Origin: Elephas maximus indicus
Lineage: Eukaryota > Chordata > Mammalia > Proboscidea > Elephantidae
Direction: 5' to 3'
NCBI RefSeq assembly: GCF_024166365.1
Contig: NC_064819.1
Coordinates: 163,188,793 to 163,252,792 of the forward strand
Length of the DNA stretch: 64,000 nucleotides
Below are positions 10,296 to 22,603 of the stretch, piece by piece; within the stretch, counting starts at the first letter, position 1; every line of letters begins with the position of its first letter. A program made the position numbers and the translations under genes. The notes under the pieces are model-generated. The model searched no databases. It was not told the origin of the DNA and worked only from the letters and a program-made list of their open reading frames with translations.

Positions 10296-11903
10296 CAAAT
10301 GCCATAAGCAATTGTGTGACTTTTAGCTTTAACCTCAAGAGGCGTACGTGGAACAAAATCCCCAGTATGGAAAGACATCTAATGCAACACCGCTTATCAG
10401 CTCTGTCCCTGTGTTTTCCAACCTTGCTCGTATTTTCCTGGCAGGCCTCCTCAGTTTGACAAAATAGCAAGTTTGGAAATGGTAAGAACAGTGGGGAGAG
10501 TGGTGGCTAAAAGTCCCCCTATCATGCTATGCCAATGTTCAATTACTGCCTATTCTGGCAAAATTTATATCACTTTTAGTAATATTGATTAAATATCGCT
10601 TTTGGTGAAAATAAATACAAAAGTTTCCTAATAAACCACCTCATTTTAATAATAAATATCTTCCTAGTTTGAGCCCTGGGAATCAAAAAAGCAATTAGAG
10701 ATTTCAGAGCAGACAAATTTACTTTCATTCCATAGTATGCTCTTATGGAATGCAGCACAACAAACAAACTCTGACCCAGTGCACTGTAAGTCCTGCATAG
10801 ACGTATTTTCTTGACATCGAAGTACCGAAGGCCGTCCCTGCCCAAATTCCGGCAAGCTCAATAGTCTGAACTTGCATGGAACGTTATGTCTGTTCTCAAA
10901 CAGCTTCCACCTGGGGGTGTGCTGGTTAATATTTAATGACTGGCTCTCTGAGAAATACCAATTAACCAAGCAAACAATAGCACTGATTTGTAGCATGGGC
11001 CAATTCCAAGCCACCAACGTGGTATCCCTGAACCCAGAGTGGGGAAGAGGCATGGAGTATCACACCACTAGATAGTACTTCCACCATATAGGCACAATGG
11101 ACGTAATTAACCTCAAGAGCACAGATCATAGTAATGTGTAGTAAGATAATTAAGTAATAAGATTTTTAAGTATTGCCTTTCTTTTTAATATCATTTATTA
11201 AATTATAAGTTTATACACTTTCATATTAATCTTTAATAATGACTTGTGCAACAAATGGCTAGCAAATTCCTGAAAATTTAATAGCTCTTATGAGCCAATA
11301 CAAGCCTGGCCCCAGCCCACCACTGCCTGCATCCCCCCTCAGCACACACATCACACAATTAGCTTCCTTGTTCATTAACATCAATCTGGAGTTATGCCTC
11401 ATCAAATGTGAAAATATTTGCCCAGGCAAATAAGCAAAATAGCTTCTTGAGATCAGTTGTTCCTAATGTGGTATGTAGTACTGTCTCCACCTGTATGTTC
11501 AGTGGTGCATTCTTCTTTCTTTCCATCAAAGTCCCCAGTCAGACCTTTAGTCTATTCAACAGCATGGGGGGCATAGCCTGTGTCTGCATTCCTTTGTCTG
11601 AGAGTAGTGATTCCGCCTCACACAGAAAGAGGAGGAGAAAGGGAACTACTACACAATGGTGTGGAGCGCTATGAAATTTTACTGACACAAGTCTGGGAAG
11701 ACTGCCTGATCTGTATTTGGAACAATGCTATTTTGTTTGATTTGATATATGTGTGGGCTTTTTATTCAAATAGAGTTGAACACTTGGTTCCAACGGGGAA
11801 AAAAAGGGCTGCTTGTTACAGAAAGGTTATTTATCGTTATAACACTTGGCATTCGGGAGAAAAGTGCAAGCGTTCTCCTTTTGGGGGTTGTAGGCTGTTA
11901 CCC
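10296..11903. other. single-copy-looking block
   Basis: No repeat assigned. Stretches at about 10640-11060 and 11280-11420 look like possible conserved noncoding sequence. Overlapping frames on both strands (10576-11075, 11408-11924) share no recognised domain and look fortuitous. Confidence 0.4.
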
Positions 11904-12063
11904 ATGGAAACCCTGATGGCATAGTGGTTAACAGCTACAGCTGCTAACCAAGAGGTCGGCAGTTCGAATCTACAAGACACTCCTTGGAAACCATATGGGG
12001 CAGTTCTACTCTGTCCTATGGGATCACTATGAGTCAAAATCGACTCCACATCAATGGAGTAGG
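11904..12063 (+). mobile_element. AfroSINE, short form, sense
   Basis: 'ggaaaccctgatggcatagt' to 'atcaatggagtagga'. The B box 'cagttcgaatctac' is followed almost directly by 'actccttggaaacc', the short-form junction. Confidence 0.93.
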
Positions 12064-12564
12064 ATGTTATCCTAGCTCTGTACAAGGAGATAAAGTATAA
12101 GTTGAAGCCAGATTGAGGGCAGTGTTTTAGATGGTCTCACGTGAAGGTGCTTCTCAGCCCTTAAAATATTCCACTACGCATTCCATTACTCATTTCTGTA
12201 GCTAATTGGACATTTTAAAGTATGAAGCCCCACCACTTCAAAGATTCAATGCCACATCAATTAACACCTTCTGGGGAAAGAGTCTGTGGAAGAACAGCTA
12301 AAGAAATTTTAGCAGTATAAGCAAAATTGAACTTTGCTGTTCCAGGCAATATTTCTATTCAAATGCTTATTTTACACTGTAATTACAACTGTTTCTCTTG
12401 TTTATTCCCTTGATCTCCATCCAACCACTGTCTATTCAAGCTCAATTTAACTTTAACTGTTTATAATCAATTTCAATTTAAGTTCTACAGATTACCATAC
12501 AGGTGAACCTCACTTTAGGAGGTAAATATTCACGTACTATAGAAGTGTTTTTTTATAGAAGTTA
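12064..12564. other. spacer, nothing recognised
   Basis: AT-rich, no clear repeat or gene. Confidence 0.35.
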
Positions 12565-12690
12565 GGGAGCCCTGATGGTTCAGTGGTTAAGCACTCGGCT
12601 GCTAATCAAAGGATCGGCAGTTAGAATCCACCAGCTGCTCCTTGGAAACCCTATGGGGCAGTTCTACACTGTCCGATGGGGTTGCTATAC
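12565..12690 (+). mobile_element. AfroSINE, short form, sense, tail lost
   Basis: Head 'gggagccctgatggttcagt' through 'ggggttgctata', then it stops before the 'gagtcggaatcgactcg' tail. Confidence 0.9.
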
Positions 12691-12699
12691 TGTATAACT

Positions 12700-13376
12700 A
12701 AATACTAAAAGAAAAAGAAACTTCCTTATTCAAAAACTTTTAAATAGTTTCTAACGCAAGTAGAGTCAAGTCCAAATTCTTCCTCAACTTTCCACTGTGC
12801 TGTCTGTGCTGCCAGCCTTCTCATCCCTGCTTCCCAAAGTTCCTCTGGCTCGCTCTTATCTGTCTTATGTGGGCCTCAATATGTGCAGCATCTTCTCTAA
12901 ACTAGGCATTGTCTGTGCATCGTATTTAACCTGCATGAAAGCTCTCTGCACTAGACGTCTATATTCTTGTTTATGGATGAGAGAACTGAGGACTAGAAAA
13001 ATTAAGAAACTTCCCCAGGGTCACACCACTAAGGGGTGGTAAGCTGAGTTTCCATCGCATTTGTACGTGATTCTGAAAACGGTGCTCTCTGCACTTCACT
13101 GCACACCTCTTCAATGCCTCATTCTCATCAAGTCTTTCTCGATGCCTCTAAGAAGATGTAACTGCTTGCCCTGAACCCCTAGCACTTATGATATATTTCA
13201 TCCTTCTTTGTTTTGCACTTTCTGTCCTTCTCTTCTCACAGCGTCCCCAGCATCCCTAAAAGGTGAGCACTTGTAAGGTAGAGACTCTATGTTACTCAAC
13301 ATTTTACCACCTTTGTTACCAGACACACTGGCATTCTCCTGGGTGCTCAGTAAACATTTGTCAGCTAGGACTGCAC
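12700..13376 (+). mobile_element. L2 LINE 3' fragments with a MIR core, sense
   Basis: 12740-12890 resembles L2 'aagtccaaattcttcc ... cttctcatccctgcttccc'. 12965-13035 holds a MIR core ('gatgagagaactgaggacta', 'cttccccagggtcacacca'). 13190-13376 ends in 'gctcagtaaacatttgtcag', an L2-type 3' end. All are old and diverged, and the boundaries are rough. Confidence 0.5.
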
Positions 13377-13694
13377 TTTCCCTTTCCTCCAGGAGCTCAC
13401 CTCCTCCCATCAAGATAGATATGATGTGTCCAGGTTCAAACACAATATCTGATAATATATGATTCAAGCCAATTAGAAAAGGCAAATATAACGAAGGGAG
13501 TTTCACTTCTTTCAAGGACCAAATAGTCATCAGGGTAAGTCACCTGGTGAGGAGATGTTGACATTTCAATTGGACCTGAAAGAATGGCTAGGACATAAAT
13601 TTGCACAGGAAATTTAGCTTAATTTGGAAGAACTTGTTATTGAACAGATTCACACATTCAGTCAAATTCTAAACCTAAATTGTATGAGCTATAG
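13377..13694. other. spacer, nothing recognised
   Basis: Single-copy-looking. The minus-strand frame over 13198-13530 has no recognisable product. Confidence 0.35.
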
Positions 13695-13864
13695 TGGAGC
13701 CCTGGTGGCACAGTGGTTAAGAGCTTGGCTGCTAACCAAAAGGTCAGCAGTTCAAATCCACCAGATACTCCTTGGAAACTCTGTGGGGCAGTACTACTCT
13801 TTCCTATAGGGTCACTGTGAATCAGAATCAACTTGATGGAAATGGGTTTGGTTTTTTGGTTTTT
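13695..13864 (+). mobile_element. AfroSINE, short form, sense
   Basis: 'ggagccctggtggcacagtg', B box 'cagttcaaatccacc', and a tail running into 'gggtttggttttttgg'. Confidence 0.94.
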
Positions 13865-13975
13865 ACATAGAATAACACTGAGCATAACAGTCTCCCGAGT
13901 GGCTGTTGATCCTCTCTTCCTGGCATACAGAGTCTAAAAGCACTTGGTGAGAAAGGTTTCTGGTAAGAGGCGTGC

Positions 13976-14426
13976 TGTTATGGTTTGAATTGTGTCCTCT
14001 AAAAAAGATATGTTAAAGTCCTAATCCCCAGTACATATGAACGTGATCTTATTTGGAAATAGAGTCTCTGTAGATGTAATTAATTAATTTAACATGTCAT
14101 ACTTTAGTAGGGTGGGCCAATCCAATCCAATATGACCGGTGCCCTTATAAAAAGAGGAGGAGGAGAGAGACACAGAGGGAAGACAGCCACGTGAAGACAG
14201 AGGCACAGGTTGGAGTTATGCGGCTGTATGACAACAAACACATGGGGTTATTAGAAGCCAGAAAACACAAGAAAGAATCTTCCTTTAGAGCCCTCAGAGA
14301 CCATGACGTTGCTGACACCCTGAATTTTTACTTCTAGTCTCCAGAACTGTGAGAGAATAAATTTCTGTTATTTTAACCCATTGAGTTTGTGGTACTTTGT
14401 TAAGGCAGCCCTAGGAAACTGATACA
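13976..14426 (+). mobile_element. MLT1-like MaLR solo LTR, sense
   Basis: Starts 'tgttatggtttgaattgtgt' and ends 'ggcagccctaggaaactgat' plus 'aca', the MLT1 pattern with terminal TG...CA. Inside are 'gggtgggccaatccaatcca' and 'tctccagaactgtgagagaa', followed by an AATAAA at about 14357. It is an old ERVL-MaLR LTR with no coding part. The flanking 5-mers do not match, so the target duplication is lost. Confidence 0.85.
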
Positions 14427-14601
14427 GGTTCTTTGAGCCAGGTCATATGGATGGGGAAGGAGAATGAGAGAAAACACCTGAGTATATGAGAAGCATGAGC
14501 AAAGCAGAACACGAAATCATCTTCCAGGAAGGATAAGCAGATTAGCTGGGCAGAAACAGAAGAGTCATTCGTCATAATAAATAATGGGGTACCATTTACT
14601 G

Positions 14602-14797
14602 ATCCCTGGTGGCTCAGTGGTTAAGAGCTCAGCTGTTAACCAAAAGGTCAGTGGTTTGAACCCACCAGCTGCTCTACAGGAGAAAAATGTGGCAGTCTGA
14701 TTCTGTAAAGATCACAGCCTTGGAAACCCTATGAGGCAGTTCTATTCTGTCCTTTAGGGTTGCTATGAGTCAGAACTCACTCAACGGCAACAGGTTC
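14602..14797 (+). mobile_element. AfroSINE, long form, sense
   Basis: The head 'atccctggtggctcagtggt' is complete. The segment 'ggagaaaaatgtggcagtct', absent from short copies, lies between the B box and 'ccttggaaaccctatg'. Confidence 0.93.
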
Positions 14798-14814
14798 CCT
14801 CCCCCACCCCCAAA

Positions 14815-15110
14815 ATGGTATTTATTGAGCACCTATTATACGCCACGGAACCCTAGTAGCACAGTGGTTAAGAACTTGGCTCCAAACCAAAAGGTCAGCA
14901 GTTCAAATCCACCAGCTGCTCCTCAGAAACCCTATGGGGCAGTTCTACTCCGTCCTATAAGATCACTATGAGTTGGAATCGACTCAACACAACAGGTTTT
15001 TTTGGTTTGGTATTATGTGTCATGCATGGTGGTAAGTACTATATGTGCCTTATCTCTATCTTCAAAACAACCCTGCAAGATGGGTGTTTTAGAAGGAAAT
15101 AATGCTCCAG
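14815..15110 (+). mobile_element. MIR SINE, sense, split by a younger AfroSINE
   Basis: 'tttattgagcacctattata' at 14821 and, beyond the insert, 'gtggtaagtactatatgtgc' and 'caaccctgcaagatgggtg' are consecutive MIR segments. The AfroSINE at 14848-15000 separates them. Confidence 0.65.
14848..15000 (+). mobile_element. AfroSINE, short form, sense, inserted in MIR
   Basis: 'ggaaccctagtagcacagtg' to a T-rich end. The flanks 'tattatacgcca' and 'tattatgtgtca' are about 12 bp and fit a diverged target-site duplication inside the MIR. Confidence 0.92.
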
Positions 15111-15239
15111 TAATTATACCACACAAAGTCAGGCTGGAAGTTTTGGAAGGTACAGTTGGGTCACAGAGAGCTTTAAATTATGAGGAGTTTGAATTTTATA
15201 AGGGAAACATGAAGAAAACTGTTTCTAAGAAGCCATGAT

Positions 15240-15470
15240 ATGGAGAGAAAGACTTCGATGAACTGGGTAGGAGGTCCCTGAGGTAGTCTCAGCATGAAAA
15301 AATACCTCGATGATAGTGGTGGCAGTGGAAATTGGAAAGGGGGTAGGAGTTATCTAAGAGGAATGAGGAATGTGGGAGAAAGCATTAGAACTACTTGACA
15401 ACAGGTTGTCAGTACTAACAGAGTAAAAGACAAACACAGAAGGACAGGGAAAAATGGTTCATGAGTAGGA
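15240..15470 (-). mobile_element. Possible L2 LINE fragment, antisense
   Basis: 'gatgatagtggtggcagtgg' and 'aaattggaaagggggtagga' resemble the antisense L2 ORF2 region also seen at 27-30 kb. It is weak and diverged. Confidence 0.35.
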
Positions 15471-17020
15471 CATGATGTGAAATATGTTTATTCTAACAAT
15501 AAAATCTGTCAAATGTCTTTTGCATTAATGATTACGATGAATTTGACCAATCTGAAGTTAAATACCATTTGTCTCCTGACAGCATTACTATATCCAGTCG
15601 TCTGGAACCTACCAATCCTCCTATCCTTTTACTTGGTTCTATTATCCCAAGAACTTGTAGTGGAATGCAAGCAAGGCCAACAATTATGTTCTGCAAAAAG
15701 TTAAACAAACTGAATAGATTAATTTGGTAGAAACTCACACTGTATGGCTTTAAAAGTCTGTGAAGACTTTGGGAGCTCTTTGGCCAAGATGAAGGGCACG
15801 TGCCAGACAAATGAAACACTGTCCCAAGCATAGTTCACCCAGGCCTGAAAAGAGCCTGGGGAGGGGAATGGAGGACACAGCAGAGAAACAGAGATAGAGA
15901 AGTTCAGAGCACATAGAACTTGAAGGGGGGAGGGGATGGTATGATTGATGTGGTATAAGTGAAGCTTCTGGAATACTCAGATCAGCACAGTGGAAATGAG
16001 TTCAACAATGTTACAATACTGGGCCTCATGGGACAATGAAGGAAAGGGAGTGACCAGAGTAAAACAGTGCTCAGGACATAGTACTGCATCTTGGTATTGG
16101 CAGCGTTGCGTGAAGGATTGTAAGCCTTATGGCTGAGTACCTCTTATCTAAAGGTCTTAAAAAATATACACGTATTCCAACCAGCATTCACCACCACATC
16201 TTTAAAGAATAAGTAAGTAATAGAAAGGCAAATACTGTTTATTGCAGATGCTCTTACTTACACTGCAAGTGTGCTTGTATCTGGGGAAGGCCTGGTACCA
16301 CAGAGAGGAGGCGAGATTCCTTTGCTTCCATTCTAGAGCTCCATTTGTCAAAACGTGAGGTCACTCTTAGATGAAGCAAATACGTCCTTTAAGTTTATGT
16401 GATTTATTTCCAAAGATCAAATAGGTGCTGCTAGTAACATTATTCAGGTCTCTTGACTTTAGCCTAGGCACAAGAGTATATGTTCTCTATAGCTTCGGTG
16501 ATAATGTGGAAAAGATGTACAAAGTAAACCAAGGAAGAGCAGAAGCAATCCTAAAATTACACCATAATAGTTACTGGAAGAGAGGAAAGTTGCCAAAACA
16601 GAGAAACTGTGCTAATCGAGTTTTATAATTTCTTCAAATCCAAAGGGTCTGTAATGTTCAGAAAACTTACAATACCTTCGCCTTTATGACATTGAACTAT
16701 GAGAAAAAGTTTTAAAATATATTTCTGTGAAGTTAAATATATAGTAGATTTTGTCTGCCCTGCAGGGCAGGTTCAGTAAAAAGAACTGATTAAAATGTTA
16801 ACCCTTTTGATTGATTCAAGAGTTGATGACAATATGTCTACACAAATGAGTTCAACAGTGTTTGACTAGCCCAATCTATATATTGGACACCGGAAACTGT
16901 TTCCTGAGTTCAGGAGGGGAAAGATGAGCTACCATTATACATGAGCTATCAACATCATTATAAGAATCATCACATAAAATCTTCTTATGGATATGCTTTC
17001 CAGACACCAGCAACGTTTCC
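15471..17020. other. SINE-free single-copy-looking sequence
   Basis: No gene recognised; short frames at 15477-15831 and 16425-16628 lack domains. A T-run (17021-17037) ends it. Confidence 0.35.
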
Positions 17021-17037
17021 TTTTTTTTTTTTTTTTT

Positions 17038-18560
17038 AAGATAGTGAAGTTATGTGCTTCACTCTAACATAAATTCCTCCCCAAGGTGGCAGTGAGGGTG
17101 TGGGATCCATTTCACAGGGACAAGCAGGACTCACCACTTTCAATGTGCTTAATTTTTGCATGAACTAGAACCCTGCCCACATGCCACCCTGCCACAATCT
17201 GCCAAAAGAAGTTCAGTGTAATTGCCAGTCAGTTCCCCCATAAATAAATCTCCCAAAACAATGAGTCGTGCATGTAAATATTGCCCTTGCTGAGCATATT
17301 TATTGCATGTTGATGTTGATTGTTTAAAAAGGGGTTATGGTTCAATAAATTGAACACCTGAGCTGAGCGCTTGTAGGATGGAATTGAGAGACGGACAGAT
17401 CAATTTAGACTCACTTCTACTTTTCGATCTGTTTAATAGATTTTTAAACCAACACCTAGAGCCCCACAGAGGCAGCAGTACTTCAGACTAGCACATCCTC
17501 CCTCAGACACACCTTCCTGTGCCTCCGCTGGGCTTCCAGTAGTTGGAAAAGCAACGATCCTATGAGCAGAAATTCGCAGAGAACTCTCTTGGTCTCCTGA
17601 GCTCTGCTGAACCGGCCCAGCTTATTTATTCAGCTGGTATAGCGAGTTTGGGGGCATGACAGTACATCTGACCCTTTTGGGGTAAAATCTGATCTGGCAT
17701 TTCATTTCAAGGGCTCAGCCACCGGTCTGTCAAATCTTCATTTTGCGGGTGCCCACTAGAACTGCTGACGCTTGTCTCTAACTCCCTAGGCTTTCATCTT
17801 TCACTGGCAATAAACATGTCACCCCGCTGAGGTGAAACACAATCTGGAATTAAATTTACTGCGTATAAAATATAGTGCCCTTTTTATTGGTTCAAATACT
17901 TGTCACTCATAATTTATTTGCCCGTGTATGGCCTTGGTGCAGGGAGAACACTTCTGTAAAAGGGAAGGGGACTTCGATTTTCATTTTCTCTGGCATCTTT
18001 TTCACTTTTCATTCTTTCCCATCCTTGGTCCAGAAAATCCTACTTACCCACTTGGGCTAATCTGTTTTCCACAAAGCACCTCAAATAAAACGAGAGCCCT
18101 TCGTCAAAGCGTGGCGAGCATGTCGCTGAAAACATTGGCTCCAGGCTGCTTGGCTGGGTTGCTGCATGTTTGCTAGGAAGTGGCAAGAGCGTGGCACCTG
18201 GTAATGCTCTCCAGTGAGCAAAACCAAAATACAAATGTGTTTGGGGGTGGGGGATTTAGCCCTCGTCAGTTTCAATCTCTCACTTGCCATGCCTTCCCTT
18301 CTGGCACTCAACTTTTTCATGATTTATTCCAAATACTGTCTATCAGCTTTAACTAATACAGTTCTTGTATGAAGCACCTCTCTAATCTCTTCAAACACAG
18401 ATGTGGAAGCTCGGCTTAGAGCATGGAGGCCAACAAAAGCTCTTTGCCTGTACCAGTGATTAGCTTTGATTGACACAGAACCCTTCTGCTTTCCCAGGCA
18501 TCCTCTAACTCCTGTAAATGATTGTTTTAAAATGAGATGCACCGGGTATGGTGGGCACCA
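17038..18560. other. Candidate conserved noncoding block
   Basis: A 1.5-kb interval without identifiable repeats, with balanced composition and retained CpGs ('tgagctgagcgcttgtagga', 'agccaccggtctgtcaaatc', 'caaagcgtggcgagcatgtc'). Overlapping frames at 17875-18542 on both strands are short and without domains. Conservation cannot be judged from one sequence. Confidence 0.35.
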
Positions 18561-19734
18561 GCTTTAGTATATTTGCGGCACAACCGTATTAACAGATAAC
18601 TCAAAAAGTACAAAATGCTAGATACCAGGTGTTGAGCTTTCCTACCCTTATTGCCATGTCTTTTTATCTCATTTTAGGTTTGTCTTTTTATAGACAGGGT
18701 TTTAGTGAGCATTCATTTCTCATTTAGGCTTGTTGAAACACACATGGATGCGTATTTCATCTTAACCTCTATTTTCAACATCATGTGGGCCCTGATTATA
18801 AACACAGAAATTTTGGGACTTTCATATGTTTTCAAGTTATTTGTATAATATGAGTTCAAACTGTAAATTTAACTCTCAAATAGTAATAGGGATCACCAGA
18901 AATGAGTAGATGTCAGTGACACAAATGCAGATTCCTGCAGGCTATTCAAATTACTTTTCAAAACGTATTAACTGCAGTGAAAGATAGTATCCTTTTGCTT
19001 TTGTTAATTCTACCATCTTACCTCACTCTGGGTAGTAAACCCTGGGAAACTAATTTGCTCTCATTGTCTGGGGGCTGTCTCCGGAGCTAGCATTGAGTAA
19101 AGATTCATTCCTCTTGGTAGGAAGAATGCCCTTTGCAGGTAGAAGAACACTGGACTCTTCTGGTAGTTTCCAGCTGCCTCAAAGATAGCTCTCAAGAGCT
19201 ATCTTTGTTAAACCTCCAGAGATTTCCCCAGATTGCCTCAGAATCCAAACTTTTGGCTGTAAAGCTTTCCAGAGTTTAAGGATGTCTTTCTGTCTTCCCG
19301 TCTTCCCAGTCCCACAGAACATAGTGCCTTTATGACTAGCCATGGATGGGAAATGCCTCTCTGCCTATTTTCTCAAAGCAGCAGCATAAGTGGAGAGAGA
19401 GACTCAGAATAGGAATTCTTGCTCCAACCAGCATGAAATGGCTAATTTTATTTGCATCTGCACACATATGCAGTTAGATGTTTTATTCATTACTTATACA
19501 CTTACTTCCAAAAGAAACTTGTGAAACACAAATGAAAAAAATCATATCTTTCTGTTTTAATTTTAAGATTTCAAAATAACCCATTAAGTTTAATATTGAT
19601 TTTCCAAATGTTTTCCAAAACATTTTATACTGAATTATATATGGAGAAGCCAAATAAAAGAAAAACGTTAATGTTACAAAAATTATCTCACCTTCTAAAT
19701 GGCCTTGGGGTCATAGACTCAGAGTGGAAAAATA
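18561..19734. other. single-copy-looking sequence
   Basis: No repeat or gene recognised apart from the hairpin at 19180-19207. Confidence 0.35.
19180..19207. repeat. Perfect inverted repeat, 13-bp arms, 2-nt centre
   Basis: 'caaagatagctct' and 'agagctatctttg' are exact reverse complements separated by 'ca'. It would form a strong hairpin on either strand. No gene or terminator context is seen. Confidence 0.95.
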
Positions 19735-19935
19735 ATTCATCTCATCTACACTTTTCATTCTAAGGATGAGGAAACTGAGACCCAAATAGTTGAAGTCATT
19801 TACCTAAGATCAGCCACTTAGTGAATAAAGAATAAATAATAAAACCCACTTTTTGTCTAACCTTATCCTCAGCATCTACTACAGTTATTGGCATATAACA
19901 GACTCTCAGTAAATATCTGATGAATGAAGGAATGA
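19735..19935 (+). mobile_element. MIR core followed by L2-like 3' end, sense
   Basis: 'aaggatgaggaaactgagac' and 'cctaagatcagccacttagt' are MIR-like. 'ctctcagtaaatatctgatg' followed by 'aatgaaggaatgagtg' is an L2-like terminus with a GAATG tail. Confidence 0.6.
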
Positions 19936-20149
19936 GTGAATACCCAGGTCCCCAGGTCTTAGAGGCTGAACGTTATCACACAGATCGGCCCTATCTGGGT
20001 GGATGTGCTCGTGGTACACACTCACGGAGAGCTGCTTGTCCTAGACCTGGGGAAGAGTAAGAGGGAGAAACTTTATGTTTGGAAAATCTCAGAAAGTATT
20101 TCCTTACACTCTTTAAGGTCCATTAATCCCATCCCAGATTAAAGATTAA

Positions 20150-20340
20150 ATCAGTAACTGTCGAGCTGATTACAACTGATGGTGACCCCATGTGTGTCAG
20201 AGTAGAACTGTGCTCCATAGGGTTTTCAATGGCTGATTTTTTGGAAGTAGATTGCCATGCCTTTCTTCTGAGGCACCTCTGGGTGGACTTGACCTGCCAA
20301 CTTTTTGATTAACAGCCGAGCACATTAACTATTTGTACCT
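20150..20340 (-). mobile_element. AfroSINE type D, antisense
   Basis: 'tggtgaccccatgtgtgtca', 'gtgctccatagggttttcaa' and 'aacagccgagcacattaact' are all in order. Confidence 0.92.
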
Positions 20341-20394
20341 TTAAGTGAAGAACTTTTAAATTCTGAAGATAATTATTATTTCAAGAAATTCAAC

Positions 20395-20600
20395 AGACTG
20401 AATATTTACTCTGTGATTGACAGAGTGCTATTGTGTCTACATCCACATGCACTATTCCATAATAATTCTGGTGTATTATTACTTCCTTTATAGAGGCAGA
20501 AAATGACTTACCAGACTTCACACAAAATCCAAGTGACAGAGCCCAATTTTGAACCAGGTCTGCTGCCTCAAAATCTAGGGCTCTTTCATTGCCACAAAAC
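20395..20600 (+). mobile_element. MIR SINE, sense
   Basis: 'cttcctttatagaggcagaa', 'agtgacagagcccaattttg' and 'aaccaggtctgctgcctcaa' are the MIR core and 3' part. Confidence 0.65.
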
Positions 20601-21489
20601 TACTGAAAGATAATGTCACATTCATCTCAAGGAACTAGCAGTGTAACCCAAGTGGATATCTGATTCCTTTGTTCATCCTCCAACCACTTCCTAAGTGGTG
20701 TCTACATTTTTATTTGAAATTTCTGACATCTTTGAGAGCAAAATAAAAAATATTTTGAGCTATCGTTTATATTATCATTTAAAATTTCACAAGATATTTT
20801 TGGATTTCTGATTATTCCTCACTGTAAGATTCTATGTGGCCGGTAAAATAATCAGTCATCTACAACGCTTGTCATATGCTTCTATTTTCAAGTGATACTG
20901 CCGATTTTTGTTTTTATTTTGGAGGGCTTTTTGCTTTGTTATGTTGTCTAGTGTGTCTTTTGCTTTTACTTTAAGTTTTATTGAAATGTAAAATCTACCA
21001 CCTAAGCACCAATAAAATCAAATGTGAAAATACACATCTCTGAGATTTTGTTATGTGATTGTATCTGAGTATATTACTCCCAGTTGGCAGTAATGAGACC
21101 ATCCCACATGTATAAGTCTAACTTCTATTTGCTATATTGTAAAATCTATTAAATGTGTTCTTTAAAAGGGCTATTATTTCCTTTACTACTGTACATGAAG
21201 TGCATTTATGTCCCCTGAACTTTAAAATACTTTAGATCAGAGTAGGAACTAGAGACTTCAGAATGGCCAGCATATGTGTGTTGGATAAATGCACTTGAGA
21301 GGATAGTATAGCCCAGGAGGAGGAATAGAGAGAGAGAAGCAGTGGACTGATGACTCAGCCCAAGAGAATCCCAGCATTTAAGGAATGCAAGGAACAACAG
21401 GATACCTGGATGGAGACAGAACCAAAAGTGTGTGTGGAAATTAAGGGAGAAGAGTTCTCTAGGTGAAGGGAGATGTCAGCAGAGGCAAA
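20601..21489. other. spacer, nothing recognised
   Basis: AT-rich single-copy-looking sequence. Frame 21206-21397 minus is unremarkable. Confidence 0.35.
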
Positions 21490-21690
21490 CACAGCAGTGA
21501 AGTCCAGCATGACAAGAATTGAGAGAACTTGGATTTAGCAATGGTGGAGGTCATCTTGTCTCTGCTGGAGCCTGTCAGTGAAACTGGGAAGGTGAAATTC
21601 AGAAGGCCGTGGGTTAGGGTATGAATGGAAACTGAAGAAAAGTGATCAATGTAGACAGATGGGAAAACATTATATAGATACAATAAAGCT
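21490..21690 (-). mobile_element. L2 LINE fragment, antisense
   Basis: 'acttggatttagcaatggtg' followed by 'gaggtcatcttgtctctgc' matches the antisense L2 reverse-transcriptase region, as in the larger block at 27-30 kb. Confidence 0.55.
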
Positions 21691-21839
21691 AGGATGGGAC
21701 ATAGGATCAGAGATTTAAGTATAAATATTTAAAAATATATTTTTAGAAAGTTTTTATTTTCTGCAAATAAAGTAACATATGCTAATTGTAGAAGATTTAG
21801 ACACTGTGAGAAAGAATAAATTCTCCCTACATACGTAGT

Positions 21840-22042
21840 GAGGTCCCTGTGTGGTACAGTTTACCCTTGTCCGCTAAACTAAAGGCTAGTGGTTCAAACC
21901 CACCACCAAACCCATTGCAGAAGAAAGGCCTGGTGATCTGCTTTCATAAAGATTACAGCCAAGAAAACCCCACGGAGCAGTTCTACTCTATGACACATGG
22001 GGTCTCCATGAGTTAAAATCTACTTGACAGCAATAGGTTTTT
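21840..22042 (+). mobile_element. AfroSINE type D, sense
   Basis: 'ggtccctgtgtggtacagtt' head, 'gaaaggcctggtgatctgct' middle and 'catggggtctccatgagtta' tail. A TTTA microsatellite (22045-22066) follows the tail. Confidence 0.9.
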
Positions 22043-22066
22043 GTTTTATTTATTTATTTATTTAAC

Positions 22067-22530
22067 TTATGTGTTAAGTAACTTCCCTTACTCCTTTTTT
22101 GTAACTCCTCTGAAACAAATCTGAAATTGACCACAGGAAGCAGGGACTCACAGTACAGGTTAGATTAGTCATATTTTGGGCATTCCCCTAAAAACAGTGT
22201 GTATGTTTCATTTCATAACATCTTCATAAGCTGGTGTACTATCTCAGAAAGGGGCTTATTTTCTTTACATATTCTGTGCAGCAATGGGGGAAAATGCTGT
22301 TCATATAACATGTACATTTAAAAAATTTACTCATTTATAATTAGCTACAGTGTAATATAAAGCAGGGTTGGAAAAACGCTATTCTCAAAGCTTTTCTGTT
22401 TAATTTGAGCACCACTCCATCATAATTCCTTGTCCTTTCCCCACTATCTTGTCCCCTTACGCATGTGTTGAAACTCTCAGTCAGTCTTCAAAAGGAACAA
22501 TTTTTTTTTTTTCTCTCTCTTTTTAACCAG
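22067..22530. other. spacer ending in a long pyrimidine tract
   Basis: No repeat recognised. The last 30 bases (22501-22530) are T12 followed by 'ctctctctttttaaccag'. Confidence 0.4.
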
Positions 22531-22603
22531 GACTCTATCAGGATGTTAAGTCCTCAGATTCTGGCAGCTTACCCTGGTCGGATATTTCCGATTCTAAGAA
22601 CAG
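22531..22603 (+). other. Candidate orphan exon (unproven)
   Basis: A strong acceptor ('ttctctctctttttaaccag', ending 22530) precedes 73 bases that are open in two frames and end at a possible donor 'aacag|gtgcca'. One frame reads LYQDVKSSDSGSLPWSDISD, which I do not recognise as a known protein. There is no partner exon in the window, so this could equally be chance sequence after a T-rich tract, or an exon of a noncoding transcript. Confidence 0.2.

Noticed and set aside
10576-11075. Overlapping minus frames of 89 and 129 codons
   Set aside because: No domains, no splice or promoter context, and opposite-strand frames of similar length suggest chance.
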